From Chalara sp. BL73 (lineage: Eukaryota; Ascomycota; Leotiomycetes; Helotiales): a stretch of 64,000 nucleotides of DNA. The position numbers and the translations under genes are program-made. Each line of letters starts with the position of its first letter. The first letter of the stretch is position 1. The stretch is taken from contig CAKJVC010000017.1 of NCBI GenBank assembly GCA_918026815.1, forward strand, positions 124,001 through 188,000, given 5' to 3'. Below the pieces are notes generated by a model. It did not search any database. It saw nothing but the letters and a program-made list of their open reading frames with translations, and was not told the DNA's origin. Of this stretch, positions 1 through 12,555 are shown in pieces.

Positions 1-851
1 GTTGGGGGGTTTCTGACAACTCAAATCAGCCTTTCAGTGATTCTTCAAGGCGGCAAAATCATCCCAACCAGCAGGCTAATGAGGAAGCCGAAACCCAAAA
101 TCATCAATGAGCAAGCACTTCTCCAGATCTGGTCTGACATCAATCTTAATCCCTTTCTGCAGAGAGAGAGCTTGATTAGTTCTGCAGGAAGAATTCAACC
201 AAAATTTGATCGAGTGCCAGTCATCCACGTCGCCATCATAACTCGACCTTTTCTGTACCTGTTCAAAGCCGAGCATTCCAAGATCAATATGCCAGTAGAA
301 GGAAACCCTGTACGTGCACAAAATCCAATCACATTAAAATGCAAATCGACTCTGTCCCTCGACGAGATTGACCTTCAGCCAGAACATGGCGCAATTATGG
401 TCAATATACCCGAACCCGACAAGTACACCAAATGTGAGGAGGCAAGTTTCACAGCTTCCCGCCATCAAGGTTTGTGCAGGTTCATATTTTGTACTCTGGG
501 TAATATATTAATATGTCGCAGATATTACTTCATTTTGGAATATTCTAGATTCCTGTCAGAAACTTTGGGGACAGATGGAAATGCAGAAACGGGAAAACCA
601 AGTTCGCAGAAACCGCTAGAGCATATATATCTAGTCTTTAATGTGCAGCTATCCCGCCATCTCTTTTGCCGCGTATTCAAACTTTCACTGACCCTCTAAA
701 CTCGACTTGCATGGTGCTCCAAATACCACTGATAGTTCGTAGAGGCGAGGTCACCGAAACGTGGAATTGCACCAACTGAACACTTAAAATATTCATACAG
801 CATTATAAGTAAAGATATTACAAAATCTGACTCCCCTTTTATGGCTCCTGT
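1..851. other. Left edge, no supportable gene
   Basis: Both strands carry open frames here (a long one on + at 37-699 and a shorter one on - at 76-321), but neither has recognisable motifs. On the minus strand, frames with coding-like composition are broken by stops, including a short hydrophobic stretch near 40-110. This could be the remains of a gene entering from the left edge. Confidence 0.3.
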
Positions 852-2556
852 TTATTCATACGTCCCCCTCTTTACCCTCTCAAGAGATATCGACTCTTCG
901 TCCCCCTGGTTTCCAGACCTCGAACCTTGCTTCGGACGTGACCTCAGCCAGCAAGCCCACCCGCCTCCAACAGTGAATACAAGCAGCACAAACGTTACAA
1001 CTACATAGATCCAAACATTCGATGCAACTTTCAGCTCATTTCCATTGGTCTGAGTCGCTTCAAATCCAAAGAAATTGCTCCCGAAAAAAGTGGCGACAAA
1101 CGTTGCAGGTAAGAAAATTGTCGTTATCAAAGCAATTATCATCATTGACTTGGTGTCCTGCGCCGAGCTCAGTGAAAGTTTCTCTAGTTTCTTGTTCTGC
1201 ATAACGCCCTGAAGTGTGGTATCACGTAGAGACTGTACAATTCTGTTGTTGCTTTCGACGTCCCTGAAGTTGAGGATTGTGCGCACTAAGGAACTGATGC
1301 CGGCTGCTCTTTCTAGGATCGATTCTATCCGTGACTTATGGGTTCGATGCTGGAAGAGAAACTGCTCGATACCAGAGTCAAACTCTTCAAAGATTACTAT
1401 CTCGTTCACAGAGATAGTACCCCATGCAACTCGGAGACGTCTAGCGAAGTCTTGGAATGCTAAAGCGACTTCAGTGTTCATGTGTAGAACATGGGAAAGG
1501 CGCCGCAATTTGTCAGTCAATATCTGGAGCTTACGTATATCAGAAAAATCGGCATCGATATCACCGTCATGGGATGGCCCGCGAATATTTGTATAAAATC
1601 CCCTGTCGACGATCTTGGAAAATACGTCTTCTAAGTAGTTGATGTAGAAGCGCCAATTGCTGGAAGCTCTCATGAGTATAGCGACATGGAGCCGAAAAAG
1701 GTATGCCGAATCTCTACTCGTGGTACATGGGAACGTGGTTTCCAGGAGGCTCTTCATCGATCCAGATGGCTGCATAAATATCCAGTCGCCCTTTTCAGAA
1801 GTGGGGTCCCACTTCTGGTACACGCCAGTCTCGCGGAGAGAATAAGGATCTCCCAGGTTCCTTCCATGTTTTTCAACATATTTGATGCTGTAGCCAAGTT
1901 CGTACCCTCGCTTTAACGCAATAGTTCTTCCGTCAATTGCTGGCAGTGGCGGAGAAATGCGAGTAAACTGGGCCGCAAAGCTCTCCTCAACTGGCGCTAT
2001 CTTCTCCCCGGACATATGCAGAATGTCCAGGAATGAAGGATGAACTCTGAGATATGTAAAGAGCTTCAAGCAATGGTCTTCAGATATCAGAAGTCGACTC
2101 CATGAAAATGCCTGAGTTATGTAGCTATCCTTAGCGTCAGGTGTTGCCCGTGTAGAGGTTAGGCGGAAAGATAAACTTGCGGCAGTTAGAGCAAAACTTA
2201 CAAAACCTTGAGATCCTTTCTATGCGATATTCTGGCCAACTCTAGACCTAGTCGCTCTGCGCTGGTAAAGTATTCTTGTTTGACTACATGTGCGCCTGCC
2301 GTTGTATTATGAGCAAACGATGCAATTATTAGTTGCAAAGAAACGATGCGGCCTTACCCGGTGTTGATCGATCAAGGCTCAAAAGTTGAGGTTTACTATC
2401 GGAATCCGACACAAAAAGTCTATTAACATCAGATGCTAACCTTTCTTTCAGCTCGGCGACATCGAGGAGCAATTGTTCATTTTTGAGGTGGGCGGGATAC
2501 TCCTTCCAGTTATCGAAATTGGAGGCTTCGAAACATGTGGGAGCTTCCGACATGCT
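852..2556 (-). CDS. CorA-like Mg2+ transporter-domain protein
   Basis: Predicted membrane protein of the fungal CorA-like family, about 521 residues from three exons: 2556-2358, 2295-2202 and 2124-852. The splice sites are GTAAGG...CGGCAG with an ACTAAT branch, and GTAAGT...GATAG, and both keep the frame. The start is the ATG at 2556 (MSEAP). The exon 2/3 junction gives an SWSRLLISEDH segment followed by LFTYLRVHPSFLD, the pattern of fungal CorA-like N-terminal domains. Near residues 420-490 two hydrophobic segments follow IALITTIFLPATFVATFFG, with GSNFF where classical CorA has GMN. This departure suggests it may not be a true Mg2+ channel. The tail is basic and Ser-rich. No partner gene adjoins it. 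Family assignment is good; ion specificity is unknown. Confidence 0.8.
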
Positions 2557-2622
2557 TATTCTACAGACTCGGTAACCCTTCAGAATAATGCCGTGATGAG
2601 AAGTGGAATCTGTGTGGAACAA

Positions 2623-3136
2623 GATGCTTAGGGGACCTTATTCAGTGTCTGCGTGGCCGTTCTAGCACAAGCCTAGGCTGATTTCAAAACACTGGGTTAT
2701 TTAGGCATGGTATCAGATTGTTGTAGCAAAGGCAAGGAATAATTTTCTAAGGAGGCAGGTGAAGCATAAAAATTCTGCCCTCGGCGCGCCTCCCGCGCAT
2801 CTAAGCCCCTGTATCCTGTTTACATAATGCATCATCCGTGCATCAACGTACAGCCCCTTACAGCGCCTCCGTTGATCATCCTCTACTGATCGAATACAGC
2901 AACCTATTTAGTCCCGTAGTATGCCACTCTGAAACGCCTTTGGATTTCGGTTTTTTGGTCCTGCTCGCGTCAGAAATCAATGGGTTAGTGCAAAATCACT
3001 CGGCAGTCCGGCTCTCCTCTCTTATAGGATCTTTGTTCCCAAGAAAACTACGGATTGGCTGTGAGAACTAGCTTACATCAGTCAAATATTTTGGGACTGT
3101 AACCTTCCATTTTTCGCCTTCGTCAGGTTCCTAGAA
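2623..3136. other. Intergenic, nothing recognised
   Basis: This is the upstream region of the CorA-like gene. A 77-codon open frame on + at 2838-3071 has no family features and is treated as chance. Confidence 0.4.
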
Positions 3137-3337
3137 TCACCCATCAGCAACGTCAGTGGCCGCAGAATCACGAAGGTGGAGGGTAATCCAAGGGCCATTG
3201 TGAATCTTTACCTCATAAGTGCATTTCACTCCAGGATATGCCGTCTCAGGGAAAAACTCTTTGAGGCAGTCTTCGATCAGCTTAGGATTGCCAGTGTATC
3301 TCACATGAATCAAGTCAGTAACCATTTTGCTGGCCAT
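3137..3337 (-). CDS. Possible small hypothetical protein (66 aa)
   Basis: Not recognised. A minus-strand frame starting at the ATG at 3337 (MASKMVTDLIHV) encodes about 66 residues of mixed composition, including HVRYTGNPKLIEDCLKEFF. It looks like a folded alpha/beta fragment rather than random sequence. The frame stays open upstream to 3598, but that part looks non-coding, so the internal ATG is preferred. It has no signal peptide or membrane segment. It could be a genuine small gene, a last exon, or a relic. Confidence 0.3.
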   Translation of the reverse strand: MASKMVTDLIHVRYTGNPKLIEDCLKEFFPETAYPGVKCTYEVKIHNGPWITLHLRDSAATDVADG

Positions 3338-4220
3338 TTGAGTGCGTAGCGAGGGTCGGCTTTGCGCGGTATAACAAGGAGCCTGGGGCTGTGAATTTAC
3401 TGCAAAGAAGAGCGGAGAGAGGCCGTGAGAGCCCCCTTTTCTGCCTCTTGTCTTCTTTTGCGAAATGCTTAAGCTACTAGCCCAGTATAACAATATTTTT
3501 ATATGCAGCTGAGACATATATATGCTTTTGTCGCCGGTCTGCAGCTGGTTCTCGCCATAATTGGCCGGAATCATTCTGGAGCGATCCTGAATGCGCAAAA
3601 GCGAGGCGAACTAGCGGAAACAGCCTCGCTGAAAACAACCCCCCTTCTCGGTTGTCTCTGCAGCCACTTCGCAGCGATTGGCCATGATTCCTCCCTTTAG
3701 AATTACTTGCAGATATCAGCGTGGATGAAAGATGTGTCAATCGGGTTGGGGCTTTTTCTAGCTTGTTATCATTGCCAATACTTCAATGCCCCACTGCGAT
3801 ACGCTACACACCATCATTAGCACTTGTCCCAGTTCTTACCTGCCTGTCTGGCTGACAATCCCTTTGTAGTGCGTGCTTTGGCACAGGTTAACACCAGACC
3901 AAAATCACAAAGGAAACTACGACCATAATCAATTTCGTGGAAACGAATCAATATTCAATTCTTAAATATTCCCTATATGATTCAGTGATGTTGCTCATTC
4001 CAATGGAGCAACCGCCGTAGTGCTCACACACCAAACTTTGCTTTTTCTCTCCATCTCATCTGAGACCAATACCCGCCTGGTTTAAGCCTCATCTGTTCAC
4101 TGAGAACGCCATGCATCTTAATTCAACACATATGAAGAGCTTCCAATTCTCTCGTCCCTGATTCCCTGCTCTCCACATGCAAGGAGTTCTCTAACCTACA
4201 CCACAAATTTTGAGATCCTG
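3338..4220. other. Intergenic, permease promoter side
   Basis: No gene is supported. CT-rich runs and short AT-rich tracts upstream of 4221 are compatible with the promoter and leader of the permease. Confidence 0.35.
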
Positions 4221-6726
4221 ATGGAAGCTAACCACCAAGATGCTGCTCCGGCAGGCGATCGTCCAGCCAACATTAGATATCCTGAGGTGCAGGAGGCCGA
4301 GCTTCCCGAACATTCAGGGTACCTTGATACCTGGGACATTGCATGTCTTATCATCAACAAGATGATTGGCACTGGAATCTTTATGTCAGTATAATTCACC
4401 CCAAGATCGCTTTATGAGAGCCGAAAAATTCGGAAAGTATAGGCTGATTGGTTGAGTAGTACCCCTGCTTCGGTTGTTGTTCTAGTGGGCAGCAAATATG
4501 GGGCTCTCCTCTTGTGGTCATTTGGATCTCTCTACTCTTTCATTAGGTAAGCATTAATCCCTGGGCTAAGTATCATATTTTTGTTCATTAATTGGCCTGT
4601 GCAGTATCCTCGTCTATCTCGAATACGGTCTCGCCTGGCCTTTTACAGGCGGAGAGTTCACTTACGTGTGTCCCAGTCTCATCTTCAAGGATGTAGCTGA
4701 CGTATCTATCTGCAGATCAAGAAAATATTTCCCCGACCAGCGTTGATAACTGCCACTTCGTTTGCATGGTTCTTCGTGTCATTTTCAACGTCAACCGGAA
4801 ATGCACTGAACTTCGCCAAATACATTTCACTAGCAGGTGCAAATTTCATGGTGGAAGATGCGAAGCCTAGAGTCATCGAGGCCTGGCAACTAAAGTTCAT
4901 TGCGTGCTGGGTTGTAGTGGCTATATGTCTTCTTCATTACCGTCTCATTGATATTGGAGTATGGAGTAACTTCACCTTGGCTGGGTATAAAGTCCTTCTC
5001 GTTACAATATTGGTCATTTCAACTTGGGCGGGCTTAGCTCACGAGCGTCAGAACGGCAATATAAGAGGAGCTCATGACTGGAGACATTTTAACGTTAAAA
5101 CGAACGATGTAGAACAAGCCAAAGGAGGCACAGCCGCTGATTCTCCAGTTAATATGGCTTTGGCAATGCTTCTTGTGTTGTATAGCTATCAAGGCTGGGA
5201 AAACGCAAGTAAGTTTGTTTGAGCTTTACCAATCCCCTTTTTGCTAAGGAATCAGCTAAGCTCTGCGCAATTGTAATCAGACTATATCACGGCAGATATT
5301 GAAGGAAATATCAGAGAAAAAAGAAGAAAATTGAAAAAGGGAGCACTATGGGCCGTCGGAACTGTCAGCTTGCTGTATATTACATTCAATCTCTTTTTTG
5401 TAAGAGACTCTTCTATAGCTTCGTTGTTTCAAATGGCGCTTTGCTTATATGAACAGTTTTTCCTTCTAACCAATGACGACATCCAAGAAAGTTTTGACAA
5501 GGGCTACTCTGTGGCATACGATATGGCACTTCATGTAAGCATTGCCCCAACTCACATCTTCTTTCTACGCTTATATTATATACAGTCATTCAGCAGTAAG
5601 GATCCGAACAGCTGGACAGACAGTTACAGAACTACGACCCGCAAGGGCATATTTGCAGCAATTGCAATTTCTGCTTTCGGCAACCTCGTTGGTGTCATTT
5701 TTACAAACGGCCGAGGTGAGAGAATCCCCTGACTCCTTACAGATCCACTTCCAGGTCGTCTGCTAAGCTCATGACGTAACATAGTCAAGAGAGAAATTGC
5801 AAATGACAATTTAATCCCCGGTAGCAACTACTTTTCTGCGTCTTCGACTTATGGTCGCCTACGAGACAGTGCCGGGACACCCACGGGTGGCTTGGTACTG
5901 CATGGGCTTGCAACATGCATTACCATCACCGCCACACCGTTGTACGGAGATGGGTCCACAGAAGGTCTTAGCTTCATCATGAACTCCTTTACATATGGCC
6001 ATTCTATCTTGGGAAGTAAGTCGTCTAGTCACGCTAGGACTCCCCAGCCTCATGCTCCCATGCATTCCAGGATGTACTGACGTATTTGCAAATAAAGTTG
6101 CCTTAGGCATTGGACTATTCTTCTTGAAAAAGAGATTGGTAGAAAATAAAACAGATTTCGATGGTGACATAGACGAGAACGCTCAGCTTTCGAATACACC
6201 ACCGCCGCCAAGATGGGAGTATAAGATTTTGAAAAACCGAGGACTACGGTGGTCCTGTGCCATATTTTTCATCTGTGTCAATGTCTTCCTGGCCTTCCTA
6301 CCGATGGTGCCTTCACACCTCGCAAGTGGCAAGCCAAGGCGGATTCCTAACTGGGAATTACCTGCCGTGGTTCTTCCATTCTTCGTTGTTGGTGCGATCG
6401 CCGGCTTCGCCATCACAATTTTTGCAACGCATATGGAGTTTCGTACTGGACCTAACCAATTGGATATACCATACGCTGCAAGGAGATGGGTTATTCAATA
6501 TCCACGAGTAAGAAGTTACTGCGATTCAGCATTGTATAATCGCTAACATATACCTCTTTTCTAGTATGGTGATTTCCGTGCTAGATGGGCAGTTCGAAGG
6601 ATGGAGGGATCGATATGGAACGAGGCCAAAACTCGACTGATGCTTGAGAGCGAAGCATCACATGCTCGACAGATTCGAAATGAAACGTGGCAAAGCAATG
6701 AAATGCACGCAATGAATCCTCCTTAA
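4221..6726 (+). CDS. Amino-acid permease, APC/LAT family (methionine-permease type)
   Basis: Predicted plasma-membrane amino-acid transporter. The start ATG at 4221 (MEANHQ) leads into YLDTWDIACLIINKMIGTGIF, the first-helix GTGIF motif of APC carriers. At least seven short GT-AG introns can be placed that keep the frame, joining GIF to ITPASVVVLVGSKYGALLLW, then LVYLEYGLAWPFTGGEFTY, then IKKIFPRPALITA. Further on come NYITADIEGNIREKRRKLKK and an IAISAFGNLVG helix, both typical of fungal high-affinity methionine-permease relatives. The hydrophilic C-tail ends at the TAA 6724-6726. The splicing near 6016-6106 is uncertain because that interval could be one long intron or two with a small exon. 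No frameshift is evident. Substrate specificity is inferred from the family only. Confidence 0.82.
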
Positions 6727-9700
6727 GAGGCCAATTATTCCACTTGGTGTTCGGCTAGCTAGAGGCCCCCATGGTATCAGACAAGGAATCATGCTTGCTG
6801 CTCTATAACCTCCGCTACCATTTTACTTTAGGACCGTCATACTGGGAGTCTATGTTATATAATTTCACCTGTACTTTGAGTCTCTTCTCCTTAGCTATAC
6901 TGTTAATTGGTTCCGAATTGTGATCTTCGGCCGTAATTTATTGTGTCACTGACGCGTTTCGTGACGCGTCGGAGGCTTGTGCCCTTCCCTTTAATCCCTC
7001 TTTTATATCTTGGTGTTTAACAACTATAATCAAGAACGTTTATTTAGGTAAAAGATAGAGCTTTGATTTAAGATGAGTTATCTTCTATATTAATACCTGT
7101 ATTGTCGAACATTGACTTGGGCATGTTTCGTTGCTAAATAAAGCATTTAATAAAGTTCCGCGTGCTCTACTGGAACCGCTGTGAGCAATTTTGTTTTTCA
7201 AATAGCCTCAACAGCTACTCAGGAAATCTCTACAGGATTTCTGGGGCTGTTTGATGGCTAGTTGTATAGTATTAATTAACTTTAGATCTGGTAAACAGTT
7301 TTAAAATTCCCTTCGTTCGTCTTCCGACTTGGGACTGCATGTGACTTATACCAGTCTGCCACATGATTATTTATTTACAGGAACCCACATGAGGCTGAAT
7401 GTCGAAGTAGTATATTAGGGCCGCCCCCATGTGTTTACAACTTCTTTCTTTCTTTAACTTTAGGTTCTAATACAATAATGCCGACCCACAAATCGTTGTA
7501 TTATACACCACGCAATATGATATTGTTGGTTTGAATATATACTACGACCCAAATCAGCAATATCATGTTGTACCGTAGTATATTGTAGAAATACTACATA
7601 CTACAGCAAATAAAACTAAACTTAATAAGATATAAAACAACGAAACGCATTACACGGTACTAATGCCAAGAGGGACTTTTCTTAATCAGGAATACTTATA
7701 TTTTTAAGCCAATTAAAGATTTCGATTATGTTTGATTACCATATCTACCAAGTGCGCATGGTTTCGAATATCTATGTTCCTCTTGGGTTATAAAATAAGT
7801 GATCGGTACGAATGCATGCATATAGTGAGTGAAGATGTGCATTCCTTGCGTCTACAGAAAGAGGATAGCACCGCTTCGAAACGTGGTTAGTAAAGCGTAC
7901 CAATACTTCTTCGATCTTGAAAGTCACTCGTGAACTGCCTCTATAGTACCAATCATCGTGCAAATCTTTTGAACACCTTTGGGCCAATTTCCCCATAGTG
8001 TGGTAGTGCTGAGATGATACTAGTGGCCTAAGGCCACTAATCACGTGCTGCGACTGGGCGTAGACACACATATAGGGCTTTTTCTTTCTGTGGTTAGAAG
8101 ACATGATCCTTTTTCAATACTATACATATACACGGGGTACTACTGCTCACGCTCGGCTTGTGTCTCATGCCTGCTTGTTGGACAGTATGGTTAGACCATA
8201 CGACAAGTGATTGCCCTTCATCATAGTTTACAAGTGGTCTCAGTTATTCGATCGCAGGAGAGTCGGTGTGAACTCTGTTGAGGCTTACTTCTGCTGATGC
8301 ACTGTTGGGTAGCTGTTCCTATGCCAATTTCATGTAAAAAATGCCGATGTAGAAATGGTAAAACAAATCAGATACCGCCTAGGCTTGCATAACATCAGAA
8401 GTATGAAGTTCTTGTGGATAGAGAAAGAATGCCCTCGTTCAGTAGACGACCTGTTTAAGAATTCGCAGGCCGCACTGCTCTGGACCAACAAGTCTAGGTT
8501 TAGCGTATGCGATTCAAGGCTGTAGAACCGCGAATTCTGGCATCTGAGGCGCCTGTTAACTTTAACGCGCTGGGGTCATCTGAGCCACAAACTCCCAGGT
8601 GGGGGGTCAGCCACCAATAAACCTACCAATCTTAAACAACCCTGCACGCATAGCGCTACACCGAAATTTCGTTGGTGGTGGCAAGTCGCAGTGCTATCTT
8701 TATAATTATTTAATATAATACTTGATATTCTTCCATTTGGCATTTCGCAATGACTCCTTGCTCCTGTTAATTGATATTAGCTATTTTTAGTATTTGTATT
8801 CGAGTGAGGGGGAATAAATTTGTTTGTGTGGGCTAACGATGTAAATTAGTTTTGAAGTTTACATTATGCTTTTCTATCCAGCCGTGGCATTTGCCAAGAT
8901 CCCCTCCGTCACGCAACGGTAAGGAGAGCGGGTCCCCGCCCGTTCTCCGAGTATGTACCACATCCCGCTTGATATCACAAGGTCGTCTTACCTGCAAAAA
9001 GCATTGCGCCAACTCCGCTGGATTTCCGCTATCGAGCAACGAATGCGGTTGTTGCAGTGTTTAATAATGTAGCATTTTCAGCGGCTTGATCACGGTGACT
9101 CTTTTTTGACAGGTAGCTGAATACAATACGGCGCCACCATTCTGTGGTTCGCACTATCGAATGCCAATTTGCATGGCCGACGCGATTAATTAGCATCTCT
9201 TGGGTGTGATACTGTGCGAAATACCACGGGATGCGAATGCTCTTTCATAGCTGTTGTTCCAAGTCATCGTTATCCTGTTATATAAGCAGTGAAAATACAC
9301 ATGTCTCTTGGCATGTAACGGGGGCCATTCAATTTTGGACGCCTAGCCCTTGGCTACTTGGCGAGATACAGACTGGTAGCTTGTGAAAGTCCGGGGAAGA
9401 GAGATGAGGGGAAAGGTGACTTAGATAGGCAACTGGCCCATTCTCTTCCCCCCACTAGTAAAAAGGCTTTTACCTTGGAATCAGCGTCCTAAGTGGCCCA
9501 AAACCTTTGCGGGTCCCTTGCATTGAAAGTAGCCATTATTTTGCCATTGGAGCACGAGCCATGAAAAGAACTCAATCCTTGACATGTAATGATTATACGA
9601 AACTTAAATGGATATACCCTGGTAAAGACATCGCTTGGCTAATATCCACATTCCCACTGTTTGCCCTTTTCTGGGGGTGGGGTGTATAAATTACAACATG

Positions 9701-9853
9701 CGCGTCTTAAGCTGCCGAGCCTCTAACTCTCCACACTCGTATAAAAAGGGCTACTTATCATGGGACCCGGGAATTCGTTCTTTTTCCATCGCCCGTTCGC
9801 AGTGACATCTTTATTTTCGAAACATATGTTAGGGTAGGGCTGATCTAACGACC
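6727..9853. other. Gene-poor AT-rich region
   Basis: About 3.1 kb without a supportable gene. It holds one copy of a dispersed AT-rich repeat near 7496-7600 and many TAGTAT/ATACTA-like words. A hairpin lies near 8921-8950 (about a 10-bp stem, GGAGAgCGGG with CCCGtTCTCC). The open frames here are short and overlap on both strands without family signals. The last few hundred bases (TATAAAAAGG near 9740) are probably the promoter of the MFS gene. Confidence 0.45.
7496..7600. repeat. Dispersed AT-rich repeat, copy A
   Basis: The segment starting TATACACCACGCAATATGA recurs near 12597. After a diverged spacer both copies share a CCAAAT..GCAATATCAT block and a run of TACTA/TAGTA words. Copy A is preceded at about 7468-7502 by an 8-bp inverted repeat (TAATACAA/TTGTATTA). 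It is probably the remnant of a small non-autonomous element. Confidence 0.5.
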
Positions 9854-11758
9854 ATGAAGCCAGAAGCGACTATATCCCCAGCCGTGGAGAGCATGCACGT
9901 TGAAGAGGTCAAGAGAAATTCGAGCTCGGTTGGCCATAATGACGAAGAGGCATATCACAGGGAGAAGAGGGGTAACCCATCTGGCGATATTGCCGCGCAG
10001 CTCGTTGACGATGTCATTGCGGCCAACATCTCACCTGAGCAGGAAAACGCTGTTCTCCGTCGCGTGGATTGCGTTCTGATGCCCGTCATGTTCATTTCTT
10101 TTGCGTTCCAGTTCATGGACAAGGCATGTTTGACCGGGGCTGCAATGTTTGGCATCTTGATCGATCTACACTTGGTTGAACTGTAAGTCAAGTTACTCGG
10201 TGCGCTATATATTCCTGGATTTGTTTGGATATGAAGAGAGGGTTGGAGTTAAGATACTGCTAATATACACAGCGGAACAAATAAGTAATGGGAAGTAAGT
10301 TGCTGACATGTGCATAGGAAGGTTATCAATGGGTCTCCGGCGATCAGTACACAAAGGTACTCGTACGCTTCGCTGATCTTTTACTGGGGTTATCTTATCG
10401 GGTGTAAGTGCCGATGGCCCTTCTTTCCTGATACTGAAATAAAATCAAAAACTGACCGTGAAAGTGTTACCGGGAGTGTACTTCTCTCAGCGGTTTCCCG
10501 TCGGCAAATATGTTGCCATCGTTATGTGCCTCTGGGGCGGTGTTACCGTTTGCACTGTCGCCGTCAACACCTATCAAGGGCTTCTCGTTCAGCGCTTCTT
10601 CCTTGGCGTGGCCGAAGCCGGTATAGCCCCCGCCTTCTCCCTTATTACGGCCATGTGGTACAAGCGCCAAGAGCAGCCTCTTCGCTACGCCATCTGGTAT
10701 TCCTCCGGCGGAATGGGCGCCCTTCTCGGTGCACTACTCCTCTATGCGATTGGACAGATTAATGGCCCTCTCGCCTCCTGGCGCTACCAGTTCATGATTA
10801 TCGGCAGTATCACCTCAGTCTGGGGCATTGCATTATGGTTCCTTTTGCCAGATAGTCCGCTGACGGCGTTCTTTTTGTCTAAGGAGCAGAAGGTTGTGGC
10901 TGTTGAGAGAATGCGGTGGGAGCAAAGCGGGATTGAGAATAAGGTAGTCAAGTGGGAACAGGTAAAAGAAGCGTTTACGGATCCGAAGACGTGGTTTTAC
11001 GTCTTGGCAACATTTTTGTGTAATTTTACCAATGGCGCCGTAACTGGGTTTGGATCCATCATTGTCAAGTCTTTCGGAGTACGTGTTTTCCTTATAAATA
11101 ATGTCGATTCTGCCGTGCTGTCATTTATCCCAGTTATTGAAATCGAACTGACTTCGCTAACCTCATTTTACAGTTTACTCCTCTCCGCACTGTCCTCCTT
11201 CTCGGTGTCGCTGGCGTCTGGCTCTTCGTCTTCCTGTTGGTAGGGGGGTTCATCTCGTTCTACACTCGCCACACAAGGACCCTTATTGCCATGTTCTGCT
11301 GCCTCCCAGTCATCGCTGGCAGCCTCATGATCTGGAAATCTGGCGACTGGTCGGCAAAAGATACTAACCGCGGCATACCCCTCTGGGGTTTCTTTATGAT
11401 GCCTGTCTTTGGTGTCACCTACGTCATGGTTCTGGCTCTCATGGCAGCTAATACAGCAGGGCATACCAAAAAGGCCATTACTGCAGGTTTGGTCTGGGCC
11501 AGTTATTGTATAAGCAATGGCATTGCGCCAACCGCTGTTCTAACGGAGGAAGAGAAGAAGCATTACCCAACTGCATTTGTAACGATTATAGTCATGATGA
11601 GCCTTACGTTTGGCCTCTTGTTTGGCTTCAGGATTTATATATTCAAATTGAATAAGAGAAGGGATGCAATTAAATTGGTTAATCGGGAGGAGGCGGCTAT
11701 GACGGCGTTTATGGATATGACTGATAAGGAGAACCAGAATTTTAGGTATCATGCTTGA
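9854..11758 (+). CDS. MFS transporter, allantoate-permease (Dal5/ACS) type
   Basis: Major facilitator membrane carrier for an anionic or organic nutrient, of the Dal5 group. There are four exons. Exon 1 (9854-10182) holds a hydrophilic N-tail and VDCVLMPVMFISFAFQFMDK, the family's first helix. Exon 2 starts at 10318 and encodes YASLIFYWGYLIG. Exon 3 begins at 10465 with LLPGVYFSQRFPVGKY, followed by the loop and helix RFFLGVAEAGIAPAFSL. Exon 4 begins after an intron that ends just before FTPLRTVLLL. The splice frames agree throughout. Downstream, NTAGHTKKAITAGLVWASYC matches the late Dal5 signature (GHTKK). The stop is at 11756-11758. It appears intact at roughly 500 residues. No linked catabolic gene is visible; the substrate is unknown. 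Confidence 0.82.
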
Positions 11759-12555
11759 CGGACGGGCGAAGAGCAGGAGAGGGAGTAATATAACCACTTC
11801 AAAGTTGGATCTCAAGAACTGTCCCACGACTGTCCAGTTTCGACCAAAAATCTATTTTTCTCCCAAAGGCGAGAGCGCCGGACTGGTATATAAAATTTAT
11901 TTTTGCAAATATTTTTGCCGTTTTTATTTTGGTTTTAGACCGATTACAGAGCATCGGGGGTGAAGTGTTGGAAGAGGCGTTGAATTTCGGATTTTAAGAC
12001 AAACTCTAAAACTTTTAAGGAGTTACTAGCTTATAATGCTTGTTGGAGATTGTTTTACTATGCTGTATCTTTAATCTATTTTTAAGAGCTTATAGAAACC
12101 CTGTGATCACAGGCTTTTATAGTAATTAGGTTAATTAGCTTTGCTTTATGAAGCACTAGAACGGCCGGATTGAAATGTGAGTGCGCGATATCCTTGAATT
12201 CTAGGCTCTAACTCCTTCGTTTAGGGGAGTCAATAAGCACACTACATGCACAGAGGGCCATGTCTGTGTTCACAAGACCCACAATGACAACACAAAATCA
12301 GTTTGTAGGAAATATGTATCTCTTTTATTTTATTCCTTTTTCGAACGACATTCATAACTGCAACCCAACCACCTCTTCATATTTATCTATTCTTATCCTT
12401 TCTTCTCCCAAAGAGCCCTTTCTTTTCGTTGTCCTGCTCAATCAGATGAGAAGAGCTCGGCTGCGACTGGTGACTCTGTTGGGGATGATAGCCCTGCCAC
12501 AAGCCATTCATCAATGGACTTGGACCTTGGCGCGGGCCTTGTTGATAGGAGTGTA
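11759..12555. other. Intergenic, AT-rich
   Basis: No gene is supported. Near 12404-12582 a short + frame with Asp/Ser-rich coding-like composition (SVGDDSPATSHSSMDLDL) runs into the repeat patch and stops there. It may be the tail of a lost gene. Confidence 0.35.

Noticed and set aside
37..699. 220-codon open frame on +
   Set aside because: No recognisable domain, and the minus strand carries equally coding-like text; the composition does not favour either.
8921..8950. GC-rich hairpin resembling an RNA element
   Set aside because: Isolated stem-loop without tRNA, 5S or snoRNA features.
8833..9064. Overlapping frames on both strands
   Set aside because: They mirror each other and lack any motif; treated as chance.
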